DNA from: an uncultured Acetobacteraceae bacterium
GTDB taxonomy: Bacteria; Pseudomonadota; Alphaproteobacteria; Acetobacterales; Acetobacteraceae
Assembly (NCBI GenBank): GCA_903839965.1
Contig: CAIMEK010000156.1
Span: 1 to 12,117 of the forward strand
Direction: 5' to 3'
DNA length: 12,117 nucleotides
Shown piece after piece: positions 5,698-12,117 of the stretch. Position 1 is the first letter of the stretch. The number at the start of each line of letters is the position of its first letter. A program made the translations under genes and the position numbers. Below the pieces are notes generated by a model. The model was given only the letters and a program-made list of their open reading frames with translations. It made no database searches and was not told the DNA's origin.

Positions 5698-6900
5698 CTA
5701 TCGGCTGTAGACGATCGATACGGCATTACCGCAGACATCCGACGTATAGTGAGCGTGACGGCAGTTCGGCACCTGCCGCTCGCCACATTCACCACGCAAT
5801 TGCCGGACGCATTCGATCTGGTGCGCCCAGCCCTGCATGTAAGTTTCCGACAAGTGGCCGCCGCTGGTATTGATGGGCAGCTTACCGCCGGGTCCGATGC
5901 CCTGCTCACGGAAAAAGCGCCTGACTTCGCCGACCTTGCAGTACCCGTAGCCTTCGAGTGCCAGCGGCACGTGTACTGAGAAACTGTCATATACCTGCAG
6001 CATGTCCATGTCGGCCGGACCGAAGCCTGCCATCTCGTAGGCCTGGCGTGCGCAATCCTCCTGCGCCGGCCGGTAGTACTCGGTCAGGCGCGGCTCCAGG
6101 CTGGTCGCCCCCTGGTTTAGGTCGCGACGACCAAAACCCTGAATGTAGACGGGCGGTTTGCCGAGCCTGGCTGCCCGCTCGGCGGTGGTCACGATCAGCG
6201 CCACGCCGCCGTCATTGATCTGGCAATAGTCGAAAAGCCGCAGCGGTTCGCAGATATATGGAGCGTTGCGATAGTCGTCGAGCGTGATGCGTTTTCTCTG
6301 TATGGCATTCGGATTCATCGACGACCATGCACGCTGCGCCACCGCGACATAGCCGAGATCGTCTCCCTCGAAACCCCGGGCGTGCTTCCATGCCTGAAAC
6401 GTCAGAGCATACAACGCCCCTTGCGACGTCAGTCCCCATGGCGCGTGATAGACGTAGGACAGGAACGCGTCGCCGCCCATCGCCTGAGGGCCGCCGTACT
6501 GGATTTTCGCCGAACGCTGGTCATTGCCGTAGACGAGCGCGATGGTTTCCGCTATTCCCGACTCAACTGCCGTGATCGCCTTGATCACCGAGAGGACGGC
6601 GTCCGCCTGGTCGCCCCAGCGAGGGTCGATGCCCAGCACCTCCGACAGTCGTTCATAAGCGGTCGCCGGTCCTGCAATCAGCCCGTCGATATCGTCTCGT
6701 TTCAGGCCTGAATCGGCGAGTGCCTCGCGAAACGCGATTGCGCCATAACCATAGCCGTCACTCGGCTTCTCGCCGGCGCGCGTGCGCTTCCAGTCGCCGA
6801 CCCAATCCGAATGTCCGACCCCGACAATTGCCGCGGCACGTGAAAGCCGTGACGATGCAGGCCGCCCGGCATTCACAAAGGGGTTCGCGCTACCACTCAT
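5698..6900 (-). CDS. Thiolase-fold SCP2/lipid-transfer-like protein, probable acyl-CoA retro-aldolase subunit
   Basis: The 400-residue product has the two-lobed thiolase fold: AAIVGVGHSDW near the N-terminus, a CoA-binding middle (LFDYCQINDGGVALIV, 222-237), YDSFSVHVPLALEGYGYCKVGE (304-325) and NTSGGHLSETY (344-354, His349). The first cysteine in the whole chain is Cys217, so the nucleophilic cysteine near residue 90-100 of true thiolases is absent and thiolytic cleavage is not expected. Proteins of this type paired with a DUF35 protein split beta-hydroxyacyl-CoA by retro-aldol reaction (Ltp2-ChsH2 in steroid side-chain breakdown). ATG 6900 has GGGAG upstream at good spacing; the frame stays open to 7152 but the extra residues show no similarity. 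It is first in a leftward pair and has a candidate promoter at 7062-7090. Acyl-CoA substrate unknown. Confidence 0.82.
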   Translation of the reverse strand: MSGSANPFVNAGRPASSRLSRAAAIVGVGHSDWVGDWKRTRAGEKPSDGYGYGAIAFREALADSGLKRDDIDGLIAGPATAYERLSEVLGIDPRWGDQADAVLSVIKAITAVESGIAETIALVYGNDQRSAKIQYGGPQAMGGDAFLSYVYHAPWGLTSQGALYALTFQAWKHARGFEGDDLGYVAVAQRAWSSMNPNAIQRKRITLDDYRNAPYICEPLRLFDYCQINDGGVALIVTTAERAARLGKPPVYIQGFGRRDLNQGATSLEPRLTEYYRPAQEDCARQAYEMAGFGPADMDMLQVYDSFSVHVPLALEGYGYCKVGEVRRFFREQGIGPGGKLPINTSGGHLSETYMQGWAHQIECVRQLRGECGERQVPNCRHAHYTSDVCGNAVSIVYSR

Positions 6901-7061
6901 GACAAGACTCCCTGAATTTCCATCATCCGCCAGCTTTCCAGCAGATATTCCGAGCAGCTCATGCAGCACCCACTCCCTGGGGTTCGTCGACAAGAGGTGG
7001 ACAAACCGATGATTGACGCGCTGCCAGGAGCAGCGGTCAGAGAGTTGAAAGTCGTTTTTGA

Positions 7062-7090
7062 TTAATAACGCAACCGGCCAACAGCGGCAA
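7062..7090 (-). promoter_or_regulatory. Candidate sigma-70-type promoter for the thiolase-fold/DUF35 genes
   Basis: On the minus strand TTGCCG (7090-7085) and TATTAA (7067-7062) are separated by 17 bp. Each box matches consensus at four of six positions. It would start transcription near 7055, leaving a leader of about 155 bp before ATG 6900. The 9-bp inverted repeat at 7095-7138 would then be centred near -61, the usual LysR activation position. Prediction only. Confidence 0.35.
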
Positions 7091-7094
7091 CAGG

Positions 7095-7138
7095 TTGCAT
7101 GGTGCAGTTGTCGCCCTACAAGTTTGGCTACCATGCAA
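7095..7138. repeat. 9-bp inverted repeat next to the operator
   Basis: TTGCATGGT (7095-7103) and ACCATGCAA (7130-7138) are exact reverse complements separated by 26 bp. The right half merges into the start of the 40-bp repeat. A related half-site, TTGTATGGCGC, occurs at 4073-4083 just left of copy 1 of that repeat. It could be a second regulator contact site. Confidence 0.45.
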
Positions 7139-7175
7139 TCGCGTTTCGGCACCGAGCCATCGCGATTCGCGATGG
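7136..7175. promoter_or_regulatory. Probable LysR-type operator, copy 2
   Basis: The perfect 19-bp palindrome CCATCGCG-ATT-CGCGATGG (7157-7175) has T-N11-A spacing, and 21 bp of left flank are shared with the copy at 4098-4137. The two palindromes differ at three positions. Two of these, the outer C/T and G/A changes, compensate each other so that the palindrome stays perfect. This copy lies in the 548-bp space between the leftward thiolase-fold/DUF35 genes and the rightward CoA-transferase operon and could serve both. Confidence 0.62.
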
Positions 7176-7246
7176 GTGTTGCGCCGGCCCGCTTGTTCGA
7201 TGTGTCCTCATTTCGACTTGCATATTCATGCCCTGCATGCGACAGG

Positions 7247-7273
7247 TTGCTCAGGTGAAGATTGAGATATAAC
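7247..7273 (+). promoter_or_regulatory. Candidate promoter for the CoA-transferase operon
   Basis: TTGCTC (7247-7252) and TATAAC (7268-7273) are 15 bp apart. The -10 box matches consensus at five of six positions, but the spacing is short. It would leave a leader of about 170 bp before the first gene at 7449. An alternative pair, TTGTCG (7344-7349) and TTATGC (7366-7371), lies closer to the gene. Neither is certain. The remaining 7274-7448 holds no gene I can support. Confidence 0.25.
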
Positions 7274-7448
7274 CGGACTGCATGCTGCCTGCCACCGTGC
7301 CAGCTGTCCCTCTTTTTTCGATTGCGCCAGTCGCGCCGCGGCTTTGTCGATACCGGATCGAGCAGTTATGCCGGCAACCTGTTACGCTGCCTTGCACGCC
7401 CATGCGGACTGAACGAGCGAGGCGGGAGGATTCGAAGGGAATAGCCGT

Positions 7449-8507
7449 ATGAAACCGCTCGAAGGGATCAGGGTAATCGAAATCTATGGTCCCGATGCCG
7501 CGCTCGCGCTGCGCCTCGCGGGCTCGCTGACTGGCCGCATTCTTGCCGATCTCGGGGCGCAGGTTTCATTTGGAGAACCGCCGGAAGGGGATGTGCTCCG
7601 GCGCGTGCCGCCGTTCACGGCGGGTGGGGGTAGCGCTACCTTCGCCTTCCTGAGCGCGGGCAAGCACGCCATCCGGCTGCCCGACGATCCCGCTCAGCTG
7701 ATCGCCGCACATGATGGCGCGATCATCGATGCCGGTGGCTTTGCCCGGTGGTGCGGACAGGCCGCACCACCGGCAATGGCCGTGCTGTCGATGGCCTCGC
7801 ACGGTGCGCACGCCTCGGAATTCACTGTCCTGGCACTCAGTGGCGTGCTCGATATCGTCGGCGATCCCGAGCGCGAACCGTTGCGGCTGGGCGGACACCA
7901 GGCCGCCTACAGCGCCGGGTTGTCGGCCTTCACCGGGCTGCTGGCGGCGCTCTGTCTCGCCCGTGCCGGCGCCGGCGCGCCCCGGACGGTGCACGTCAAC
8001 CTTCTGGACACACTGCTCTGGATCAACTGGAAAAGCGTGATTGCGGGCCAGGTTGCCGCCAACAGCCCCTCCCGTCAGGGGCGGGCAGCGGAGTGGCAGG
8101 TCCTGGGCTGCGCGGATGGGTGGCTGGCGCTGGTGTACCAGGTGACGGACTGGCCAGCGCTCTGCGACCTGGTGGGCGATCCCCGACTGCGTGAGGAGCG
8201 CTTCGCGACCGTCGCGGCGCGGCGCGAGAACGGGCGCGAACTGGCGGCGCTGATCGAGGCGGGGCTGTCGCACCATACACGTGACGAGATCCGCTCGCTC
8301 GCCCTTGCCAGGCGTTTGCCGCTTGGTCCGGTCTGGAGCCCCGCTGAACTGTTGCAAGACAGGCACTATCTATCGCGCGGCGTGTTTTTTCCGGCAATCA
8401 TGCCGGAAGGTGCGGCCGGCATGATGCCGTCCCTGCCGGTGGTCTGGAATGGCGCACGCTTCGCACCCGGGCCGGTTCCCGCACTCGCGACGGTGCAGCA
8501 TGCGTAA
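7449..8507 (+). CDS. CaiB/BaiF CoA-transferase family subunit lacking the catalytic Asp
   Basis: The 352-residue protein has the class III CoA-transferase fold. The N-terminal MKPLEGIRVIEI and the ILADLGAQV segment (CoA-binding Rossmann part) are clear, as is GGHQAAYSAGLSAFTGLLAAL before the core strand. At the core strand the family reads V-D-V-S-L-L-(D/E), with Asp forming the acyl anhydride; here it reads VHVNLLD, so the position is His182. The segment between about 55 and 135 is also condensed compared with the usual ~390-400-residue members. It is therefore probably a non-catalytic partner of the next gene's product, as in heteromeric CaiB-type transferases such as the BbsE/BbsF benzylsuccinate enzyme. 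The next gene starts 8 bp before this one ends. GAAGGGA precedes the ATG. Confidence 0.85.
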   Translation: MKPLEGIRVIEIYGPDAALALRLAGSLTGRILADLGAQVSFGEPPEGDVLRRVPPFTAGGGSATFAFLSAGKHAIRLPDDPAQLIAAHDGAIIDAGGFARWCGQAAPPAMAVLSMASHGAHASEFTVLALSGVLDIVGDPEREPLRLGGHQAAYSAGLSAFTGLLAALCLARAGAGAPRTVHVNLLDTLLWINWKSVIAGQVAANSPSRQGRAAEWQVLGCADGWLALVYQVTDWPALCDLVGDPRLREERFATVAARRENGRELAALIEAGLSHHTRDEIRSLALARRLPLGPVWSPAELLQDRHYLSRGVFFPAIMPEGAAGMMPSLPVVWNGARFAPGPVPALATVQHA

Positions 8508-9675
8508 GCCGCTCGATGGGTGCCGGATCGTCGATTTCGGCATCATCACGGCCGGCGCTGCGACGTCGGCCCTGCTCGCCGACCTTGGCGCCGACGTGAT
8601 CAAGATCGAATCACCGACCTATCGCGACCCGTTCCGCGCCTGGTCATCGGGCTCCATGTCGCTCGACGGTGGCCCGGAATGCCCGGCGTTTTTCCGCAGC
8701 AACAATCGTGGCAAGCGCGGCATCAGCATTGACCTCAAGCAACCCAGGGGACGCGAGGCGGTGCTGCGCCTGGTGGGGCGCAGCCACGTCGTGCTCGACA
8801 ATTTCAGCCGGGGCGTGCTGGAGCGGCTCGGGCTCGATGCCGAGACGATGCGTCGCGCAAATCCCGACATCATTTTGCTCTCCATCTCGGGCCAGGGCGC
8901 GGCCGGCCCGGATGCCAAACAAATCTCATACGGCAGCACACTGGAAGCAGTGGGCGGGCTCGCTTGGCTCACCGGCTATGCCGGCGGGCCGCCCGTGGTG
9001 AGCGGGCGGGAGCTGAACTACCCCGATCAGATCGTCTCCCTGTTCGCCGCCGGGGTGGTTCTCGCGGCATGGCTCCAGCGGCAGGGCGGTGGCACGGGCG
9101 GCGCCGCCCTCGATGTCTGCCAACGCGAGCTGACCAGTTTTCTGGTGGGCGAGGCGTTCCTGGCGGCAGAAGAGGGCGAAGCACCGGCGAGGTCCGGTAA
9201 CGCGGCGCCGGAGTTCGCGGTGCAGGGCTGCTATCGGAGCGGCGAGGGGCTTTGGGTCGCCGTGACGGTTGAGGAGGCCGCGCTGCATGCGCTTGGCGCC
9301 CTTCTGGGCACTGCCGATGACGCAGCTCCAGCAACGCTCGACGCCGCGCTGGCGGCGTGGATGAGCGGCGCGGACGCGGCCACGCGCGTGGCCGCGCTCT
9401 CCGCGAGCGGTATCGCGGCGGCGGCGGTCCGCAGTGGCGGCGATCTTGCCGCTGGAGGGGCATCATCCTGGGACCATGCCTTTGGCGTCACACCGGAGGG
9501 GGCGTTGATCAAGGCTTTGCCGTTCCGGATCGATCCGGCGCCCTTTGCGATGGCCCGCGACGCCCCCGCGGTCGGCCAGCACACCGCCGCGGTGTTGCAC
9601 GAGATCGCCGGCTATGAGGAGGCTGAAATCCTCGACATGGCGGCACGGGGAATCATCGAGTGCCGGGAGGGGTGA
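8500..9675 (+). CDS. CaiB/BaiF CoA-transferase family catalytic subunit
   Basis: The 391-residue class III CoA-transferase swaps CoA between acids through an aspartyl anhydride. MRKPLDGCRIVDFGIITAGA, LLADLGADVIKIESP, FFRSNNRGKRGISIDLKQPRG and DIILLSISGQGAAGP follow the family order, and Asp205 in ALDVCQRE is in the expected catalytic place. ATG 8500 overlaps the preceding stop (8505-8507), which couples the two genes; an in-frame ATG at 8449 lies deep inside the previous gene and is not used. The C-terminal part (about 280-340) is very Ala-rich and divergent. With its His182-bearing neighbour it probably forms an alpha/beta enzyme that activates the imported acid, with succinyl-CoA or acetyl-CoA as a likely donor; donor and acceptor are not readable from the sequence. 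Confidence 0.88.
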   Translation: MRKPLDGCRIVDFGIITAGAATSALLADLGADVIKIESPTYRDPFRAWSSGSMSLDGGPECPAFFRSNNRGKRGISIDLKQPRGREAVLRLVGRSHVVLDNFSRGVLERLGLDAETMRRANPDIILLSISGQGAAGPDAKQISYGSTLEAVGGLAWLTGYAGGPPVVSGRELNYPDQIVSLFAAGVVLAAWLQRQGGGTGGAALDVCQRELTSFLVGEAFLAAEEGEAPARSGNAAPEFAVQGCYRSGEGLWVAVTVEEAALHALGALLGTADDAAPATLDAALAAWMSGADAATRVAALSASGIAAAAVRSGGDLAAGGASSWDHAFGVTPEGALIKALPFRIDPAPFAMARDAPAVGQHTAAVLHEIAGYEEAEILDMAARGIIECREG

Positions 9676-9690
9676 GGCGGCCCCGCCTCA
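9673..9690 (+). repeat. 8-bp inverted repeat at the CoA-transferase stop codon
   Basis: TGAGGCGG (9673-9680, beginning with the stop codon) and CCGCCTCA (9683-9690) are exact reverse complements two bases apart. As RNA it would form a compact GC-rich hairpin before the hydratase gene. There is no T-tract, so it may stabilise or process the message rather than end it. Confidence 0.4.
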
Positions 9691-9726
9691 ACTGCGGACC
9701 GGACAAGGCAATGCCAGGAGTGACTA

Positions 9727-10503
9727 ATGCCAGTCGATTTCACAATCCGCGACCATGTGGCGACCATCACCCTCAACCGGCCGGAAGCCATGAATGCGCT
9801 CGATCCCGAGTCAGTTGCCGCGCTGGCGGCGTGCTGGCGGCGGGTCGCCGACGATGACGCGGTGCGCGTGGCGATCCTGACCGGGACCGGCGAGAGGGCT
9901 TTCTGCACAGGCGCCGATCTGAAAAAGACCATGCCGCCGAAGGAAAGTTTTGCCCAACTCACCTTCGGCGCGGAAGAATCGGCCCGCGAGCAAGCCGTGT
10001 TCCTTTCCGACAAGCCGAGCATCTGCGCCATCAACGGTTATGCGCTGGGCGGCGGGCTTGAGCTTGCCCTCGCGTGCGATATCCGCATCGCCACGGAAAA
10101 AGCCCGGTTCGGGCAGCCCGAGGTGCGGGTGGGGAGCATCCCCGGCGCCGGCGGCACGCAGCGCCTGCCGCGCGCGGTCGGGCTCAGCGATGCAATGCTG
10201 ATGTTGCTCACCGGCGACATGATCGACAGCGCCGAGGCACTCCGCATCGGCCTCGTCAGCCGGGTGGTTCCGTTCGCCCAGCTGCTCGACGAAGCGAATG
10301 CCATCGCCGCCAGGATCGCGGCGAATGCGCCGCTGGCCGTGCGCGCTGTCAAGCGGCTGGCGCTGCAGGGAGCGCACTTGCCGCTCGTCGATGCCATCAG
10401 GACGGAACGGATGACGTGGGGCCTGCTGCGCGACACGGAAGATCGGATAGAAGGCCGCCTGGCGTTCCAGCAGAAGCGGCCGCCTGCCTACAGAGGGCGC
10501 TGA
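9727..10503 (+). CDS. Enoyl-CoA hydratase (crotonase family)
   Basis: The 258-residue protein adds water across the double bond of a 2-enoyl-CoA. The family line-up is clear: VATITLNRPEAMNALD (12-27), the oxyanion-hole strand AFCTGADLKK, INGYALGGGLELALACD with Glu112, and FGQPEVRVGSIPGAGGTQRLPRAVG with Glu132. Both catalytic glutamates (equivalent to Glu144 and Glu164 of rat crotonase) are kept with the same spacing, so hydratase activity is likely rather than isomerase or dehalogenase. AGGAG at 9716-9720 lies six bases before ATG 9727. It is third in the rightward operon, 51 bp after the CoA-transferase pair. The expected job is to make the beta-hydroxyacyl-CoA that the thiolase-fold/DUF35 pair could cleave; the link is inference. 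Confidence 0.92.
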   Translation: MPVDFTIRDHVATITLNRPEAMNALDPESVAALAACWRRVADDDAVRVAILTGTGERAFCTGADLKKTMPPKESFAQLTFGAEESAREQAVFLSDKPSICAINGYALGGGLELALACDIRIATEKARFGQPEVRVGSIPGAGGTQRLPRAVGLSDAMLMLLTGDMIDSAEALRIGLVSRVVPFAQLLDEANAIAARIAANAPLAVRAVKRLALQGAHLPLVDAIRTERMTWGLLRDTEDRIEGRLAFQQKRPPAYRGR

Positions 10504-10575
10504 ACAACGAGGAAGTTGAGGCGGGCTGAACGGTTCTTCCCGCCGCCGGCCGTACAGTTCGAGGAGGAAACCAAC

Positions 10576-11901
10576 GTGGACGCCAGCGTTTCAACTTCGC
10601 GGAGAATCGATCCGCTCGAGCGGGAAACCATACGGCGGGTAGCCTGGCGGCTGATGCCGCTGCTGATACTGGGCTATTTCTGTGCCTACCTGGACCGGGC
10701 GAACGTGGGCATGGCCGCGTTGACCATGAACAAGCAGCTTGGATTCACGAACGCGGTGTTCGGCTTCGGCGCCGGCGTGTTCTTCTTCGGCTACTTCCTG
10801 GCCGAGATCCCCTCCAACCTGGTCCTCGACAAGGTCGGGGCGCGGCTCTGGATCGCCCGTATCATGATCTCCTGGGGCATTATCTCCGGGTTGACCGCCT
10901 TCGTGTGGAGCGACTGGAGCTTCTACATCATCCGCTTCATCCTCGGGGCGTCCGAGGGCGGGTTCTTCCCGGGGGCGATCCTGTATATGACCTGGTGGTT
11001 CCCGTCGGCCTATCGCGCCCGGATGTTCGGGATGTTCTCCTCGGCCGCCGTGGTCTCGCTGTTCATCGGGCCGCCGATCGGGGGGCTGTTGCTGCTCATG
11101 AACGGCATTCTGGGACTGGCGGGCTGGCAGTGGCTGTTCATCATCGAGGCGCTGCCGGCGGTCATCATGGGGGTGGTGATGTGGCGGTTGCTGACCGACC
11201 GGCCGGCCGAGGCGGCCTGGCTCAGGCCGGAACAGCGGACCTGGCTCACCGAGCGGCTGGCTTCGGAGCGGGCGCAGCAGGAGGCGGTCCGCAAGTTCAC
11301 CCTCGTCGGGGCATTCTCCAGTCGGACGCTGTGGCTGATAACCATAGCCTATTTCGGCAATCAAATGTGGAGCTACGGGGTGAGCTTCTTCCTGCCGCTG
11401 ATCGTCAAGGGGCTTGGCGTGGGCACCAACTGGATCGGGTTGCTCAGCGGGCTGCCGTACCTGGCCGCTCTCGTGGCGATGAATTACTGGGGCTGGCATT
11501 CCGACCGCACCGGCGAGCGCACCTGGCACGTGGCCAGCGCGTGGTTGCTGAGCTCGGCGGGGATGGCGACCTGCATCTTGATCGGCCCCGGCTACCCGGC
11601 CATGGTGATGGTGGGGCTGACCTTCGCGGTGATCGGCCCGTGGGCCATGGCGCCGGCCTTCTGGTCGCTGCCCAGCGCCCTGCTGACCGGCACCGCCGCG
11701 GCGGGCGGGATAGCCATGATCGGTGCGGTGGGCCAGCTTGGCTCGTGGTTCGGGCCGACCTTGTTCGGGCTGGTGAAGGATGCGACCGGCAGCGATACCA
11801 CCGCGCTGCTCTGCCTGGCGTTGGCGCCGGTCATTTCCACCGTCCTGGTGGTCGCAGCGGGCCACGACCGCCGGATGGAACGCATTCCGCCCCGCGCATG
11901 A
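10576..11901 (+). CDS. MFS transporter, anion:cation symporter (ACS) type
   Basis: The 441-residue inner-membrane protein has about 12 helices, with a cytoplasmic N-terminus (RRIDPLERETIRRVAWRLMP). The first helices read LLILGYFCAYLDRANVGMAAL, and GAGVFFFGYFLAEIPSNLVLDKVGARLW follows. This is the hallmark start of the ACS family (tartrate, phthalate, hydroxyphenylacetate and glucarate carriers), which bring in organic anions with protons. The cytoplasmic loop near the middle (LLTDRPAEAAWLRPEQRTWL) is also typical. A GTG start at 10576 is chosen because AGGAGG (10562-10567) sits eight bases upstream; the open frame back to 10516 lacks similarity. It is last in the operon, 72 bp after the hydratase, and is followed by a terminator. 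It probably imports the cluster's substrate. Confidence 0.9.
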   Translation: MDASVSTSRRIDPLERETIRRVAWRLMPLLILGYFCAYLDRANVGMAALTMNKQLGFTNAVFGFGAGVFFFGYFLAEIPSNLVLDKVGARLWIARIMISWGIISGLTAFVWSDWSFYIIRFILGASEGGFFPGAILYMTWWFPSAYRARMFGMFSSAAVVSLFIGPPIGGLLLLMNGILGLAGWQWLFIIEALPAVIMGVVMWRLLTDRPAEAAWLRPEQRTWLTERLASERAQQEAVRKFTLVGAFSSRTLWLITIAYFGNQMWSYGVSFFLPLIVKGLGVGTNWIGLLSGLPYLAALVAMNYWGWHSDRTGERTWHVASAWLLSSAGMATCILIGPGYPAMVMVGLTFAVIGPWAMAPAFWSLPSALLTGTAAAGGIAMIGAVGQLGSWFGPTLFGLVKDATGSDTTALLCLALAPVISTVLVVAAGHDRRMERIPPRA

Positions 11902-11934
11902 GAAAAGGCCGGGGGCTTTGCCTCCGGCTTTTCT
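11901..11934 (+). terminator. Intrinsic terminator of the CoA-transferase/transporter operon
   Basis: AGAAAAGGCCGGGGGC (11901-11916) pairs with GCCTCCGGCTTTTCT (11920-11934) with a one-base bulge and one G/T pair, leaving a 3-nt loop. The descending arm ends in the T-rich stretch TTTTCT. It begins at the last base of the transporter stop codon. Confidence 0.75.
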
Positions 11935-11969
11935 GCCATGGCATTTGCATACCCCTGGCAAGGTTTTAG

Positions 11970-12065
11970 TTCGACCGAAGTTAGCCCGCTGCCCTTCGCT
12001 GGCTTGATGCGGGTCAAATCGACACGGTCGAATGATGGGATCGTCGGTTGCGTGCCCCCGCAACC
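11970..12065. repeat. Inverted repeats in the right-hand non-coding edge
   Basis: TTCGACCG (11970-11977) and CGGTCGAA (12025-12032) are exact reverse complements 47 bp apart. A tight hairpin GGTTGCG-TGCCCC-CGCAACC follows at 12046-12065. I see no gene from 11902 to the window end. The repeats may be control sites or 3' structures of a gene beyond the window, or a mobile-element edge. Confidence 0.3.
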
Positions 12066-12117
12066 ACCGGTCGCGGAGGTGTCAACGGCTTGGTGAAGCG
12101 ACGCAGATTGGTGTTCG

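Noticed and set aside
6901..7152. N-terminal extension of the thiolase-fold protein to 7152
   Set aside because: The added residues are unlike the family and would include the candidate promoter; GGGAG precedes ATG 6900.
7262..7444. A 60-codon plus-strand frame before the CoA-transferase genes
   Set aside because: No ribosome site or recognisable domain, and its composition fits non-coding leader DNA.
10591..12063. A 490-codon open frame on the minus strand opposite the transporter gene
   Set aside because: It is Pro/Arg/Gly/His-rich with no domain signature and is an antisense shadow of a GC-rich gene; the plus-strand MFS reading is unambiguous.
1..12117. CRISPR array, tRNA, rRNA or riboswitch
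   Set aside because: I found no regularly spaced direct repeats, cloverleaf with a conserved T-loop, rRNA segment or known aptamer core; this was by eye, so a covariance-model search could still find a small RNA.

Overview
The window is high-GC bacterial DNA with tight, overlapping genes, mostly clear Shine-Dalgarno sites and an IS66-type scar. It reads as Pseudomonadota, most likely an alphaproteobacterium. No rRNA, tRNA or housekeeping gene is present to fix the genus. The content is that of an accessory catabolic island.

Layout. (1) Bases 1-816 are a scarred, mostly non-coding edge. They hold hairpins, a 12-bp inverted repeat, a broken C-terminal piece of an IS66 transposase, and a short reading frame that may be the tail of a lost permease and runs into the next gene. 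(2) Bases 820-2588 (+) are an overlapping pair encoding the large and small subunits of an isopropylmalate-dehydratase-like (aconitase superfamily) enzyme, followed by a terminator. (3) Bases 2828-3949 (-) are an isopropylmalate-dehydrogenase-like enzyme converging on that pair, with a perfect 23-bp hairpin between them. (4) Bases 4138-5034 (-) are a LysR-type regulator. (5) Bases 5249-6900 (-) are a tightly coupled pair, a thiolase-fold protein lacking the nucleophilic cysteine and its DUF35 zinc-ribbon/OB-fold partner. (6) Bases 6901-7448 are a 548-bp divergent control region. (7) Bases 7449-11901 (+) are two overlapping CaiB/BaiF-type CoA-transferase subunits, an enoyl-CoA hydratase and an MFS organic-anion transporter, closed by a terminator. 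(8) The last ~200 bp carry no gene that I can support.

How the genes may work together (inference). The MFS protein imports a carboxylate, and the CoA-transferase pair activates it. Only the second subunit of that pair keeps the catalytic Asp. The hydratase adds water to an unsaturated acyl-CoA. The thiolase-fold/DUF35 pair then splits the beta-hydroxyacyl-CoA by retro-aldol cleavage, as in Ltp2-type steroid side-chain aldolases; this would explain why no 3-hydroxyacyl-CoA dehydrogenase or true thiolase is present. The LeuCD/LeuB-like enzymes would isomerise a 2-alkylmalate-type acid and oxidatively decarboxylate it. The plan resembles itaconate breakdown (CoA transfer, hydration, C-C cleavage) but with a different cleaving enzyme. 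The substrate cannot be read from the sequence; branched or unsaturated C5-C7 dicarboxylates are the first guess.

The strongest new signal is a 40-bp element present twice (4098-4137 and 7136-7175, 32/40 identical). Each copy contains a 19-bp palindrome of the T-N11-A type used by LysR regulators. One copy lies upstream of the dehydrogenase gene and the other in the divergent control region, tying these units into one probable regulon.
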